A DNA stretch of 64,000 bases, taken from assembly GCA_016718845.1 (NCBI GenBank), contig JADKCK010000003.1:179281-243280 (forward strand), written 5' to 3'. Numbering within the stretch: position 1 is the first letter of the stretch; every line of letters begins with the position of its first letter. Under the pieces are notes generated by a model. The model searched no databases. It had not been told where the DNA came from and saw only the letters and a list, made by a program, of their open reading frames with translations. This document shows, piece by piece, positions 8,878-19,031 of the stretch. Source of the DNA: Sphingobacteriales bacterium (GTDB lineage Bacteria > Bacteroidota > Bacteroidia > Chitinophagales > UBA2359). The position numbers and the translations under genes were made by a program.

Positions 8878-10793
8878 TTATAAATAGCTGTTTATGTTAG
8901 TATGTAAAGCAAAAGTAAGCATTTTGTTTAATGCCCTTTTGTCCAGATACTGTTGTGCTTCGGACAGTTTGGGGTTTAATTGTAATGCTTTCAAAAAATT
9001 AGCTCTAGCTTTTTCGGGTTGATTGTTGTTAAGATAAGCTATACCTTGATAGTAATAAGCGTTGGCATCGGGGCGCAGTTGTATTACTTGGTTATACGAG
9101 GCAATAGCTGCATCGTATTGTTTTTGTTGTATTTGCACAACCGCGCAAAGCCCGCGGTGGGCAAGGTAAATGCCAGGGCTGTGGTCAAGGCGGGGAAAAC
9201 GGAAGATCGAGGCGGTTGATTTGAAGATTTGCCGCACGCCTTCGGGGGGTGGTACGATCGGCTATTTTGGGGCAAGTTTAAGTGGCCTCTTCGAACATTT
9301 GGGGCTGGGGCTTGGGCTCGCCCTTGCTCCATAAATATTACCTAAACCCTCGTAGGTGGGGGCATAGGTAGTATCTAGTGCCAATGCTTGTTCAAAATCT
9401 TTTAACGAGCCTTCCAAATCGCCACTTTTACCTTTAAATGTGCCTCGCAGTGCATAAGGTTTTGCCACATTCGGATAAAGGCTAATTACATTGTCCCAAA
9501 GGGTAATAGAGTTTTTCCAAGTTTGTATATATTGGTAAGATGATGTAGCAAACACCAAACTTACAACTGCCGCAGCTATGGTTATAGGCATTTTAAGCGT
9601 GGGTTTGCTTAACACAAGCCCATTTAAACCATAAAACACGCCAAACAATAAGCCAATATAAGGTATGTAGGTGTATCTTTCGGCTATTATTGCCGACCCC
9701 ACCGACACAAATTGAAGCACTAATGCAATAGTTAAGGTGTAAAATGCCACACTCCAAAATAGGGTGTTCGTATATTTTCGGAGGAATAATACTGCTGCTA
9801 AAAATAAAATGGCTATTATGGGGTAAATCGTAAAAATAACATTGGTAAATGCACTAGGGTAAGGATGATAAGCTGCCATGCCATAAGGCACAAATAACTT
9901 AAACAAATACACCACAAAACCATAGCTGGCAATTTGTATGCGCTGCCATAGGCTAAAATCTATGCTGCTAATGGCAAAGGCTTTTTCGGACAACGACGGC
10001 AATGCTCCGTAAAAATTGCCCCCGCTTTGAATGTTGGCGGCTATAAGCCCAAATAGCAAAGAAAGCGCAAAAAAGGGTATTTTTTCTATCCAAACCTTAG
10101 TTTGTGTTAGTGGGCGTTTGTGCCAATTATCAAGCAGCAACAGCACCAAAGGCAGTACCACCGCAGCAGGTTTTGATAGGCCGACAACAAAAAAAAAACC
10201 AATGTCAGAGCATACAAATTATTTTGGCAGTTAGGTATGTCCAATAGCTAATGCAAGCACCTATAAAAAAGCCACCATATAACACATCTTTACGCTCCGA
10301 CACCCACGTTACCGACTCGACGTGCAACGGATGTATTGCAAAAAAAAGTGCTGTTAATACGCCTACCCACAACGACCTGCCCGCCAAACGATAGGCTAAA
10401 TACAACACCAGCGCTATTAAGGGCGTGTAATAATACATTGGTGATGATAATAGAACTTGCATCTTTACCAAACAATGCCAATTGGCAATACGACCACATA
10501 GTTAAGGGGTGGTAATTGCCAAAATACGACGATTTAAAAAACAACCAAGCGTTACTCCACGAAGGATTGAGTACGTATAGGTTTTCTTTTATGTAGGTGG
10601 TATCGTCCCAGTCAACAAAATCGTTGCCAAAACCTACTTTATACAGCATAAAAACCAATAAAAACAAGGCAACATAGCTACCATACAACCACCATTTGTT
10701 GTTTGTATTATGCGTAGTTGTTTGGGGTTTGGTAACAGATATGGGCGTACTGTTAGCGTTTGTAAAAGTATTTTTTTTCTTGGACATAAGCAC
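8878..10793 (-). pseudogene. TMTC-like membrane glycosyltransferase with TPR tail (frameshifted)
   Basis: From 10793 the protein has a basic N-tail, a first helix, and the luminal/periplasmic acidic motif NDFVDWDDTTYIKEN, then GNYHPLTMWSYCQLALFGKD. Next come LTALFFAIHPLHVESVTWVS followed by ERKDVLYGGFF, the signature of the TMTC group (GT-C fold, related to O-mannosyltransferases). Several more helices follow, then TPR repeats (SLKDFEQALALDTTYAPTYE; YDAAIASYNQVIQLRPDANA; KARANFLKALQLNPKLSEAQ). Frame changes occur near 10420, 10210 and 9260. The joined length is about 635 residues, normal for bacterial TPR-GT-C proteins. Eukaryotic TMTC proteins O-mannosylate secreted proteins; in this organism the acceptor is unknown. 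Confidence 0.6.
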
Positions 10794-10823
10794 TAATTTA
10801 GTTATTGATTGTCAATCAATTTA

Positions 10824-10858
10824 ATAAAAGGTGCTATTTTATCAATAGCACCTTTTAT
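10824..10858 (-). terminator. Hairpin terminator downstream of queA
   Basis: A perfect 15-bp stem (10824-10838 with 10844-10858) with a 5-base loop. It lies about 140 bases after the queA stop and before the upstream end of the TMTC-like gene. Transcripts from the minus strand exit into TTAAATTG, so the U-tract is weak. Confidence 0.6.
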
Positions 10859-10999
10859 AGTAAAAACTTTAATTTCACCTTTTTTTGTATTTTACCTAAT
10901 TACGCAATTGGTTGGTTTATTGGGCAAAACACAGCTATTTGTTAGCTATGGCTAACAAAATGGCTTTGGTTATCAACATCTTGGGCAAAAAGTTGTTAC

Positions 11000-12055
11000 T
11001 TATAAAATAAGCATAGCATCGCCGTAGCTATAAAAGCGGTATTTTTCTTTTATAGCTTCTTTGTATGCTTTTTGTATTAGTTCTTGTCCGCCAAATGCGC
11101 TAATCATTATAATTAAACTTGTTTTGGGCAAGTGAAAATTAGTAATCATACAATTGGCGATACTAAAGTGGTAAGGCGGATGGATAAACAAGTTGGTCCA
11201 GCCGGTACCGGGTTTTAGGGTTTCGCCAGCCGATACCGATGATTCGATGGTTCGCATGCTTGTTGTACCTACGGCGCAAATACGTTTATTTTGTGCTTTG
11301 GCTTTGTTTACTATTTCGGCGGTTTGGTCGGGTATGCTGTAGTACTCGGCGTCCATTTTGTGTTTCGATAGGTCTTCCACATCAATAGACCTAAACGTGC
11401 CCAAACCTACGTGTAAGGTTATTTCGGCAAAGTTGGCTCCTTTTATTTCAAGGCGTTTCATTAGTTCGCGGCTAAAGTGCAAGCCTGCGGTAGGTGCGGC
11501 AACGGCTCCTTCTTCGGTGGCATACACGGTTTGGTAGCGTTCTTTATCCGATTCTTCGGCGGGGCGCTTAATGTATTTGGGCAGTGGCGTATGTCCTAAT
11601 TTGTCGAGTACTGCTCTAAATTCTTCGTCAGTGCCATCAAACAAAAAGCGTATGGTTCGCCCACGCGAGGTAGTGTTGTCTATCACTTCGGCAACAAGCA
11701 TGTCGTCGTCGCCAAAATACAATTTGTTACCCACCCTAATTTTTCGAGCAGGCTCAACAAGCACATCCCAAAGTCTGCCACTTGAGCCATAGCTAAGGTC
11801 GCGCAACAAAAACACTTCTATGTTAGCGCCTGTTTTTTCTTTGCGTCCAAATAAGCGTGCTGGAAATACGCGGGTATTGTTAACAATCAGGGCATCTCCA
11901 TCGTCAAAATACCCTAAAATGTCTTTAAAAACCTTGTGTTCAATTTTTCCGGTATCTCGATGAACAACCATTAATCGAGATTCGTCTCGATTTTCGCTAG
12001 GATACTCGGCAATAAGGTCTTTCGGAAGGTCAAAAGTAAAGTCTGATAATTTCAT
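11000..12055 (-). CDS. queA: tRNA preQ1(34) S-adenosylmethionine ribosyltransferase-isomerase
   Basis: QueA transfers and isomerises the ribosyl group of SAM onto preQ1 in tRNA to make epoxyqueuosine, the penultimate step of queuosine synthesis. The 351-residue product has the usual length. Family motifs are visible: GHTPLPKYI (about 154-162), VAAPTAGLHFS (185-195), HVGLGTFRSI (215-224) and NFHLPKTSL (306-314). The N-terminus MKLSDFTFDLPKDLIA is typical and fixes the start. A TAATTTTG promoter element lies 28 bases upstream. The gene is intact and flanked by the TMTC-like gene and a divergent permease. No other queuosine genes are nearby. Confidence 0.97.
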   Translation of the reverse strand: MKLSDFTFDLPKDLIAEYPSENRDESRLMVVHRDTGKIEHKVFKDILGYFDDGDALIVNNTRVFPARLFGRKEKTGANIEVFLLRDLSYGSSGRLWDVLVEPARKIRVGNKLYFGDDDMLVAEVIDNTTSRGRTIRFLFDGTDEEFRAVLDKLGHTPLPKYIKRPAEESDKERYQTVYATEEGAVAAPTAGLHFSRELMKRLEIKGANFAEITLHVGLGTFRSIDVEDLSKHKMDAEYYSIPDQTAEIVNKAKAQNKRICAVGTTSMRTIESSVSAGETLKPGTGWTNLFIHPPYHFSIANCMITNFHLPKTSLIIMISAFGGQELIQKAYKEAIKEKYRFYSYGDAMLIL

Positions 12056-12082
12056 TTTTTTATGGCTTGCTAAATTTTAGCG

Positions 12083-12090
12083 CAAAATTA
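12083..12090 (-). promoter_or_regulatory. -7 element for queA (TAATTTTG)
   Basis: Matches TAnnTTTG on the minus strand. It is placed to give a leader of about 20 bases before the queA ATG. Confidence 0.55.
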
Positions 12091-12124
12091 CTGATTTTAT
12101 GCCTAATTGTAACACAAAGTGCTG

Positions 12125-12132
12125 TATCTTTG
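12125..12132 (+). promoter_or_regulatory. -7 element TATCTTTG facing the MacB-like permease
   Basis: TATCTTTG with TTG at 12107-12109. The leader to the permease start would be about 300 bases and contains no other gene. Confidence 0.4.
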
Positions 12133-12438
12133 TTTAAAATTTTGCACTATTATTTTTTAGGGTGCTATTTATTAGTTTGGGCTTGTATATATAGCCTATA
12201 AATGGTAAAATTTGGATAGTTTATTTGGATAAAGAATTAAAATGTAATACGCATATAAAAAATAACCTCAAATATATCAAGCACAAGAGGATACAGATTT
12301 TAAAAAACGATTTAATTTTGATTTAAAACCTAAATCTAATCGTCACTACAACAAAAATGGTGGACAAGCCCAAATCATCAGCCAAAAATTTCTTTACGCT
12401 CCTCACGGTTGCACCCCCCTCAAGCAAAAACAAAAAAC

Positions 12439-13695
12439 ATGCTAACCAATATAAATATATTCATTTCAAGCATTTTACTTACCTTACAAGAACTGTGGAG
12501 CCACCGCTTGCGCGCCTTTTTATCTATATTGGGCATAAGTATTGGTATTTTTTGCATGGTTTCGGTAAAAATGATGGTAGATAGTGTTGAGCGAAACGTA
12601 AAAAGTTCGTTCAACCGTTTGGGCGATAATGTGGTTTTTATAGACCGTTTTCCATGGACACAAGAAGCCGACCAAAAATGGTGGATTTTTTTGAAACGCC
12701 CTATGCCTTCGTATCAAGATTTTAAGAAAATACAAGAAAAAGTGCAATCGGCAAAACACGTAGCCATACGCGGCATTATGATGGGGGCTGATTTAAAATA
12801 TTTAAACAATACAGTATCTAATTTACCTATTGCAGTTCCTACGCACGAACTTGCCGATATTTTAAATATGGAATTTTCGAATGGTCGTTTTTTTGCCCCC
12901 ATCGAGTCGTCGTTGGGTAGCCCTGTAATTGTGTTGGGTAATAATGTTGCTGCCGAGTTGTTCCCCAATATCGACCCTATTGGCAAACAAGTGCGTTTTA
13001 TGGGGCGTATGGTGCGCGTGGTAGGGGTGCTAAAGCGCGAAGGAAAAAGTATTTTGGGCGATGGATTTGACGATGTAGCCTTGGTGCCTTATAATTATTT
13101 GCGCCGATATACTAATTTAGATGGCGAAACGTTTAGACCTTTGCTGTTTGTACAAGCCAAAGATGGCGTTAGTATTGACCAACTAAAAGACGAAATTACA
13201 GGCGTATTGCGAGCCGAACGTAAACTAAGACCCACCCAAGAAGATAACTTTGCCCTTAACCAACTAAGTTTACTTACATCGCTGCTCGATGGCATTTTTG
13301 TGGTACTAAATGTAGCAGGTGGCATTATTGGCATGTTTGCGCTGTTAGTGGGCGGATTTGGCATTGCCAACATCATGTTTGTGTCGGTAAAAGAACGAAC
13401 AGGTATGATTGGCATAAAAAAATCGTTGGGAGCAAAACGACGCGTTATTTTGTTCGAGTTTTTGTTCGAAGCCATTGTATTGTCTATCATTGGTGGTTTT
13501 ATAGGTCTATTGCTTGTTATTGGCTTAGCTAATGTAGGTAATAGGTTTGTAGATGCCTTCGAAATGGTGGTTTCGGTGCAAAACGTATACTTTGGCATAA
13601 TTATTTCAGTGATAATTGGTATCGTTGCAGGCTTTATCCCCGCATTACAAGCATCACGCATGAACCCCGTAGAAGCTATCCGACAAAATTTTTAA
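12439..13695 (+). CDS. MacB/FtsX-type ABC transporter permease
   Basis: Predicted inner-membrane permease of 418 residues. I chose the ATG at 12439 (MLTNINIFISSILLTLQELW) rather than one ten codons upstream, because family members begin just before the first amphipathic segment and SHRLRAFLSILGISIGIFCM. The order is TM1 (about residues 20-40), a large periplasmic MacB-PCD domain (40-285; AELFPNIDPIGKQVRFMGR is typical), then FtsX helices (about 290-410) with KERTGMIGIKKSLGAKRRVI as the coupling loop and a PALQASRMNPVEAIRQNF C-terminus. It probably acts with a separate ATPase and an adaptor. An RND-type adaptor is present at 26.3 kb but not linked. The protease gene follows by 23 bases, so the two are likely co-transcribed. 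Confidence 0.9.
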   Translation: MLTNINIFISSILLTLQELWSHRLRAFLSILGISIGIFCMVSVKMMVDSVERNVKSSFNRLGDNVVFIDRFPWTQEADQKWWIFLKRPMPSYQDFKKIQEKVQSAKHVAIRGIMMGADLKYLNNTVSNLPIAVPTHELADILNMEFSNGRFFAPIESSLGSPVIVLGNNVAAELFPNIDPIGKQVRFMGRMVRVVGVLKREGKSILGDGFDDVALVPYNYLRRYTNLDGETFRPLLFVQAKDGVSIDQLKDEITGVLRAERKLRPTQEDNFALNQLSLLTSLLDGIFVVLNVAGGIIGMFALLVGGFGIANIMFVSVKERTGMIGIKKSLGAKRRVILFEFLFEAIVLSIIGGFIGLLLVIGLANVGNRFVDAFEMVVSVQNVYFGIIISVIIGIVAGFIPALQASRMNPVEAIRQNF

Positions 13696-13718
13696 ACACA
13701 TATAAACTAACGATAAAA

Positions 13719-15443
13719 ATGTTTCGATTTACCAAAAATTACCTATTAGTGGGCGGTTTTGCTTTACTAATGGCATCGAGCAAACAAGTAAATGCTCAAA
13801 AAACAAAAGACAAAGAAAAAGATAAACAAGAACAAACGCCCAGCCAACCCAAAATAGGTACAGGCATACCAAGTGGCACTACTTTGTTCCCAACAAAAAA
13901 CAGCGACGACGATTGGCACATGGCAGCGCAAAAACTACAACAAACCCTGCGCATAGTAAACAACCAATACATGGACGAAGTAGACCCTAAAAAAGCATCG
14001 GAAGATGCCATAAAGGGTTTATTAGAAGAACTCGACCCACACTCGGTGTACATATCTGCCGAAGAATACCAAAAAGTAAACGAACCATTGGTAGGTAATT
14101 TCGAAGGCATTGGCGTAAGTTTTAATATCATAAAAGATACCATTGTAGTATTAAATACCATTGGCGGCGGTCCATCAGAAAAAGTAGGCATTATGGCAGG
14201 CGACAAAATCGTAAAAATTGAAGGCGACAATGTAGCAGGCATAAAAATTACCAACGACGATGTAGTTAAAAAATTACGCGGACCCAAAGACACCAAAGTA
14301 AAGGTAAGTATGGCTCGGCAGGGCGAAAAAGAACTACTCGACTTTGTAATTATCCGCGATAAAATACCCCTTTACAGCGTTGAGGCAGCTTATATGGCTA
14401 CCCCTACAGTAGGCTACATTAAGCTAAATAGGTTTGCCAGTACATCTGTCGAAGAGGTAGGGTCGGCAATAGAAAAATTGCAAACCCAAAACATGCAAGA
14501 CCTTATCTTTGACCTGCGCGGCAATGGTGGCGGCTTATTAGATGCTTCCTTTAAACTAAGCAGCATGTTTTTTCCAGAAGGCAGATTAATTGTGTACACC
14601 GAAGGTCGCAAATCGCCCCGAACCGATTACCAATCAGTTGGCGAAGGCATTTTTCGTAAAGGCAGATTAGTTGTTTTAATTGACGAAGGCTCGGCATCGG
14701 CATCAGAAATTGTATCGGGCGCTATCCAAGATTGGGACAGAGGTCTACTCATCGGGCGCCGCTCGTTTGGCAAAGGCTTGGTACAACGACCCTTCCCGCT
14801 CTCCGACGGCTCTATGATTCGACTAACCGTGGCACATTATTATACCCCATCGGGTAGGTGCATACAACGCCCCTACGACAACGGTAAAGATGACTACAAA
14901 AAAGACCTATCAAAACGCTACGAAGATGGCGAACTAACTGGCAAAAAAGCAGAAAAAGAAATGCCCGACTCGCTAAAATCGTATACCTTGCTAAAAAAAC
15001 GTTTGGTGTATGGCGGCGGCGGTGTAATGCCCGATATTTTTGTGCCCATAGATACCACCCTAAACTATGGTTTTTATAACGAAATGAACCGCAAAAATAT
15101 CATCAACGAGTTTATGCTCGAGTACGTAAACAAAAACCGAAGTTCGTTGCTTCTCCAATATCCAAACATCGAGAAGTTTAAAGAAACATACACCATATCC
15201 GACCAACTAATTGACCAACTTATCGAAACTGCCAAACGCGACTCGGTAGAAAATAAAGAACCTGAAAAATTTAAAGAAGCACTACCAACCGTTAAAGTGT
15301 TGCTTAAAGCACTAATGGCTCGTTATTTATGGGATGCCGAAGCCTACGTAAAGGTGGTTAACGACATAAATCCAGTTTACCTAAAAGCCCTCGAAGCATT
15401 AAAAGACGATACTTTCAAAAAACTAAAAATAGGCAACGAATAG
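13719..15443 (+). CDS. S41-family C-terminal processing protease
   Basis: A 574-residue periplasmic serine protease of the CtpA/Prc type. A signal peptide covers about residues 1-26 (ending VNAQ). An N-terminal helical part contains LLEELDPHSVYISAEEYQ, followed by a PDZ domain (about 120-205; GIMAGDKIVKIEG) and the S41 core with LIFDLRGNGGGLL (262-274). The catalytic Ser327 lies in GSASASE and Lys352 in RRSFGKGLVQ. The C-terminal extension of about 150 residues is longer than in E. coli-type minimal CtpA and is common in Bacteroidota. It follows the MacB-like permease by 23 bases, and its transcription ends at a strong terminator shared with glyS. Substrates are unknown. Confidence 0.95.
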   Translation: MFRFTKNYLLVGGFALLMASSKQVNAQKTKDKEKDKQEQTPSQPKIGTGIPSGTTLFPTKNSDDDWHMAAQKLQQTLRIVNNQYMDEVDPKKASEDAIKGLLEELDPHSVYISAEEYQKVNEPLVGNFEGIGVSFNIIKDTIVVLNTIGGGPSEKVGIMAGDKIVKIEGDNVAGIKITNDDVVKKLRGPKDTKVKVSMARQGEKELLDFVIIRDKIPLYSVEAAYMATPTVGYIKLNRFASTSVEEVGSAIEKLQTQNMQDLIFDLRGNGGGLLDASFKLSSMFFPEGRLIVYTEGRKSPRTDYQSVGEGIFRKGRLVVLIDEGSASASEIVSGAIQDWDRGLLIGRRSFGKGLVQRPFPLSDGSMIRLTVAHYYTPSGRCIQRPYDNGKDDYKKDLSKRYEDGELTGKKAEKEMPDSLKSYTLLKKRLVYGGGGVMPDIFVPIDTTLNYGFYNEMNRKNIINEFMLEYVNKNRSSLLLQYPNIEKFKETYTISDQLIDQLIETAKRDSVENKEPEKFKEALPTVKVLLKALMARYLWDAEAYVKVVNDINPVYLKALEALKDDTFKKLKIGNE

Positions 15444-15480
15444 TATTTGTTGATTAATAAAATTACCAAACATCGCCAAC

Positions 15481-15518
15481 AAAAAAACAGCCTGTTCTAG
15501 TGAGCAGGCTGTTTTTTT
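15481..15518. terminator. Bidirectional terminator between the protease gene and glyS
   Basis: A 14-bp stem (15481-15494 with 15505-15518) with long A and T runs. It serves the converging protease and glyS transcripts. Confidence 0.88.
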
Positions 15519-15574
15519 TATTTTTGATAGCTATAAATTTATGCAAAATAATTGGCATAGTTTTTACAAACTAC

Positions 15575-17143
15575 TTAACCCAACAAGGTGCTAAAACTAA
15601 TGTGTTTGTTTAAGTAATTAGCAACCTCGGCAATAGGTAGGCGTACTTGTGCCAACGAGTCGCGGTCGCGGATAGTTACACACTCATCTTCGAGGGTTTC
15701 AAAATCAACGGTTATGCAATAAGGTGTGCCAATGGCATCTTGTCGGCGGTAGCGTCGTCCAATCGAGTCTTTTTCGTCGTATTGGCATTGCGTTACTAAT
15801 TTTAGCTGATGAAACAAATGGCGTGCTTTTTCGGTTAGTTCGTCTTTGGCAACTAAGGGCAAAATGGCTGCTTTTATGGGTGCCAATATAGCGGGTATTT
15901 TTAGTACGGTGCGCACTGCCACGCCGCCTTTGGCATCGGGTACTTCTTCGTCTTGCAGGGCATAGCTAAGTGTTGCCAAAAACATACGGTCAACACCAAC
16001 CGATGTTTCTACCACATAAGGCACATAACTTTCGTCTAATTCGGGGTCAAAATATTGCATTTTTTTACCCGATAGTTCTTGATGACTACCCAAATCGAAG
16101 TTAGTGCGCGAGTGTATGCCTTCTAACTCTTTAAAGCCAAACGGAAACTGAAACTCTATATCGCAGGCTGCGTCGGCGTAGTGTGCTAATTTTTCGTGGT
16201 CGTGAAACTTCACTTTGTTTTCTGGAAACAAAGTGCGGTGCCATTGCATACGGGCTTCTTTCCAGTAGGCATACCATTTTTTTTCTTCGCCTGGGCGTAT
16301 AAAATACTGCATTTCCATCTGTTCAAACTCGCGCATACGAAAAATAAACTGACGGGCTACAATTTCGTTTCTGAAGGCTTTACCAATTTGTGCAATTCCA
16401 AAGGGTAGTTTTTGGCGGGTGCTTTTTTGCACGTTCAAAAAGTTCACAAATATACCTTGTGCTGTTTCGGGGCGCAGATAAATGCGGTTATCGGCTTCGT
16501 TTTCGCCTGCCAATGCACCGTATTGTGTCGAGAACATCAGGTTAAATTGGCGCACATCTGTCCAATTTTTCGAGCCAGTATCGGGGTCTGCAATTTCTAG
16601 GTCAATAATAATTTGTTTAACCTCAACAAGGTCGTTGTTGTTCATTGCCAATTGGTATCGCTCCGATATTTCTTGGCGTTTGCGCAAAATTTCGGCTACG
16701 CGCGGGTTTGTTTCGCGATAAAGTGCGGCATCAAAGGCATCGCCAAAGCGTTTGGCGGCTTTTTCTACTTCTTTGTTGGCTTTATCGTCTAGTTTTACCA
16801 TATAATCCTCAATAAGGTTATCGGCGCGGTAACGGCGTTTCGAGTCGCGGTTATCTATCAAGGGGTCGTTAAAAGCATCAACGTGCCCCGATGCTTTCCA
16901 TACTTTGGGGTGCATAAATATTGCCGAATCTAAACCTACAATGTTTTCGTGCATCTGCACCATGGCTTTCCACCAGTAGGTTTTAATGTTGTTTTTTAGC
17001 TCAACGCCATACGGACCATAATCGTAAACGGCGCTAAGCCCGTCGTAAATTTCGGATGAGGGAAAAATAAAACCGTATTCTTTACAGTGCGAAATAATTT
17101 TTTTGAATGCGTCCTCGACATTGAGGGCTTTTTTATCTGCCAT
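15575..17143 (-). CDS. glyS: Glycine-tRNA ligase (alpha2 type)
   Basis: This single-chain dimeric GlyRS of the eukaryotic/archaeal-like type charges tRNA-Gly. Length is 522 residues. Class II features: the N-terminus with GFIFPSSEIYDGLSAVYDYG (about 24-43), IYLRPETAQGIFVNF (221-235), and motif 2 IGKAFRNEIVARQFIFRMRE (253-272), then a motif 3 area (YVVETSVGVDRM). The C-terminal anticodon-binding domain (about 425-522) contains DSIGRRYRRQDAIGTPYCIT. The start is supported by a TATCTTTG promoter element 54 bases upstream. The gene is intact. It is a monocistronic unit between two terminators. Confidence 0.97.
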   Translation of the reverse strand: MADKKALNVEDAFKKIISHCKEYGFIFPSSEIYDGLSAVYDYGPYGVELKNNIKTYWWKAMVQMHENIVGLDSAIFMHPKVWKASGHVDAFNDPLIDNRDSKRRYRADNLIEDYMVKLDDKANKEVEKAAKRFGDAFDAALYRETNPRVAEILRKRQEISERYQLAMNNNDLVEVKQIIIDLEIADPDTGSKNWTDVRQFNLMFSTQYGALAGENEADNRIYLRPETAQGIFVNFLNVQKSTRQKLPFGIAQIGKAFRNEIVARQFIFRMREFEQMEMQYFIRPGEEKKWYAYWKEARMQWHRTLFPENKVKFHDHEKLAHYADAACDIEFQFPFGFKELEGIHSRTNFDLGSHQELSGKKMQYFDPELDESYVPYVVETSVGVDRMFLATLSYALQDEEVPDAKGGVAVRTVLKIPAILAPIKAAILPLVAKDELTEKARHLFHQLKLVTQCQYDEKDSIGRRYRRQDAIGTPYCITVDFETLEDECVTIRDRDSLAQVRLPIAEVANYLNKHISFSTLLG

Positions 17144-17196
17144 TGCTTATAAGTTGTAAATATTTTTATTGTAAGATGAGGTATGGTAATTGGCTG

Positions 17197-17204
17197 CAAA
17201 GATA
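17197..17204 (-). promoter_or_regulatory. -7 element TATCTTTG for glyS
   Basis: TATCTTTG on the minus strand, 54 bases upstream of the glyS ATG. Confidence 0.6.
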
Positions 17205-17222
17205 CGCTCTTTTGCAATAATA

Positions 17223-17258
17223 AACGAATGATGCGGTGTTTTTGCCGCATCATTCGTT
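17223..17258 (-). terminator. Terminator after the amino-acid permease
   Basis: A perfect 14-bp stem (17223-17236 with 17245-17258) with an 8-base loop, starting 12 bases after the permease stop. It separates this gene from glyS. Confidence 0.8.
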
Positions 17259-17269
17259 AAAATTTAGCC

Positions 17270-18976
17270 TTATTTGGTGTTCAAGTGTCTTAATTTGCTG
17301 TGGTTGTAGCCATAAAAAATGTAAATAACCAAGCCTATTATCAGCCAAATTAAAAAACGCAACCAGTTAGTCCAGCCTAACTCGGTCATTAAGTAAAAGC
17401 AACTTAGCAAGCCCAATACAGGTATCAGCGAGTAGCTTTTTACAAACGAGCGTATGGCAGTATAGATAGCTAAAAACATAAACAACCAAAATGGCAATTT
17501 TTCCTTTAATTTGTCCCAGTTGTTGCCTTTTGTGAAAAAATCCGTAAAACCATCGGGGCTTAGGGCGGACCAACCCACAAAAATGGCAACAACTAACACG
17601 GGTACAATATATTTACCGTTGATATAGGGCACACTAAATTTGCCTCGCGGAATGTTGTTTCGTTCATCTAAAATTAAAATACCGGCATTTACCAACACAA
17701 ATGCAAATAGGGTTCCAATACTTGTTAAATCGGTTACTTCGGTTAGGTTCATAAACAAGGCGGGTATGGCTACCAAACAACCTGTTACAATGGTAGCAAA
17801 CGCGGGGGTATGAAATTTGGGGTGAATTTGAGCAAACTTGCGGGGCAATAAACCATCGCGGCTCATGCTCATCCAAATGCGGGGTTGTCCCATCTGAAAA
17901 ACCAACAACACACTTGCCATGGCAATAATGGCGCTAAATGCCACAATACCGCTTATCCAGGGCATACCCAAACGCTCAAAAACAAATGCCAGTGGGTCGC
18001 CCACGTTTAGCTCGGTGTAGCTTACCAAACCTGTTAACACCAACGACAAAGTCACATATAAAACAGTGCAAATAATCAAAGAGTACATCATGCCTAGGGG
18101 CAGGTCGCGTTGTGGATTTTCGCATTCTTCGGCGGTTGTTGATATGGCATCAAAGCCGATATAGGCAAAAAACACTGCCGATACGCCCTTCATCACGCCA
18201 CTCATGCCATTAGGTAAAAAGGGGTGCCAGTTATCGGGGTTTATATAAAACGCTCCAATAACAATAACCATAAAAATAACGCATAGTTTTAGCAACACCA
18301 TCATGTTGCTTGCCGTGCGCGATTCGTGAATGCCGCGATACACCAAATAGGTAATAAAAAACACAATCATTAAGGCGGGCAGGTCTAACACCAAATGTAA
18401 ACCGCCAATTTGCGGGGCATTTGCCCATGCCTGATAAGCCTCGGAGGTGGCATCACCGGCATTAAAACCGCGATAGGCGGTTAAAAAATCCATGGTTGTC
18501 CACAAGGGCAGATGTATGTTAAAACCGCGCAAAAAAGAGGTAAAATAATCGGACCACGAAATGGCAACGGCAATGTTACCAATGGCGTATTCCATCAACA
18601 AATCCCAACCAATAATCCAGGCGGCTAACTCGCCAAACGAGGCATAAGCATACGTATAGGCACTGCCCGAAACGGGTATGCGCGAGGCAAACTCGGCGTA
18701 GCACAATGCCGAAAAAGCACAAGCCACCGCCGTAAAAATAAACAACAACGATATACCCGGTCCGCCATTAAAAGCTGCCTTGCCTATCGTCGAAAAGATA
18801 CCTGCGCCCACAATAGCCGCAATACCAAAGCCCACCAAATCGCGCACTTTTAGCTTGCGCGACAACTTGCCATGCAGGTCGGCATGTATTTCGCCCTCCA
18901 TTAGTTCGGGGTGTTGGTGTAGGTCTTTTAAGATACTTTCAACGGGTTTGGTTCTAAGTAGTTGTTCTTTTTTCAT
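17270..18976 (-). CDS. APC-superfamily amino-acid permease
   Basis: A 568-residue inner-membrane transporter with 12 or more predicted helices. The cytoplasmic N-tail is followed by VGFGIAAIVGAGIFSTIGKA (TM1, the APC unwound-helix motif GAGIF at about residues 58-62), then FASRIPVSGSAYTYAYASFG and FAYIGFDAISTTAEECENPQ, both typical of the cationic amino-acid transporter (CAT/YfnA-like) branch. The product likely imports amino acids by proton symport or exchange; the substrate cannot be read from sequence. Start: MKKEQLLRTKP, preceded by a near-perfect promoter. It is monocistronic, with a terminator right after it. Confidence 0.92.
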   Translation of the reverse strand: MKKEQLLRTKPVESILKDLHQHPELMEGEIHADLHGKLSRKLKVRDLVGFGIAAIVGAGIFSTIGKAAFNGGPGISLLFIFTAVACAFSALCYAEFASRIPVSGSAYTYAYASFGELAAWIIGWDLLMEYAIGNIAVAISWSDYFTSFLRGFNIHLPLWTTMDFLTAYRGFNAGDATSEAYQAWANAPQIGGLHLVLDLPALMIVFFITYLVYRGIHESRTASNMMVLLKLCVIFMVIVIGAFYINPDNWHPFLPNGMSGVMKGVSAVFFAYIGFDAISTTAEECENPQRDLPLGMMYSLIICTVLYVTLSLVLTGLVSYTELNVGDPLAFVFERLGMPWISGIVAFSAIIAMASVLLVFQMGQPRIWMSMSRDGLLPRKFAQIHPKFHTPAFATIVTGCLVAIPALFMNLTEVTDLTSIGTLFAFVLVNAGILILDERNNIPRGKFSVPYINGKYIVPVLVVAIFVGWSALSPDGFTDFFTKGNNWDKLKEKLPFWLFMFLAIYTAIRSFVKSYSLIPVLGLLSCFYLMTELGWTNWLRFLIWLIIGLVIYIFYGYNHSKLRHLNTK

Positions 18977-19031
18977 GTTGTTGTGTTTAACGATTTTTTG
19001 AAGTGATAGATACTGAACTTTTAGCTGATAA

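Noticed and set aside
12357..12584. A 75-residue plus-strand frame before the MacB-like permease
   Set aside because: It overlaps the permease in another frame and carries no recognisable domain.
13095..13661. Long antisense frames under the MacB-like and S41 genes
   Set aside because: They are mirror frames of strongly coding genes with low-complexity Ser/Pro/Thr composition.
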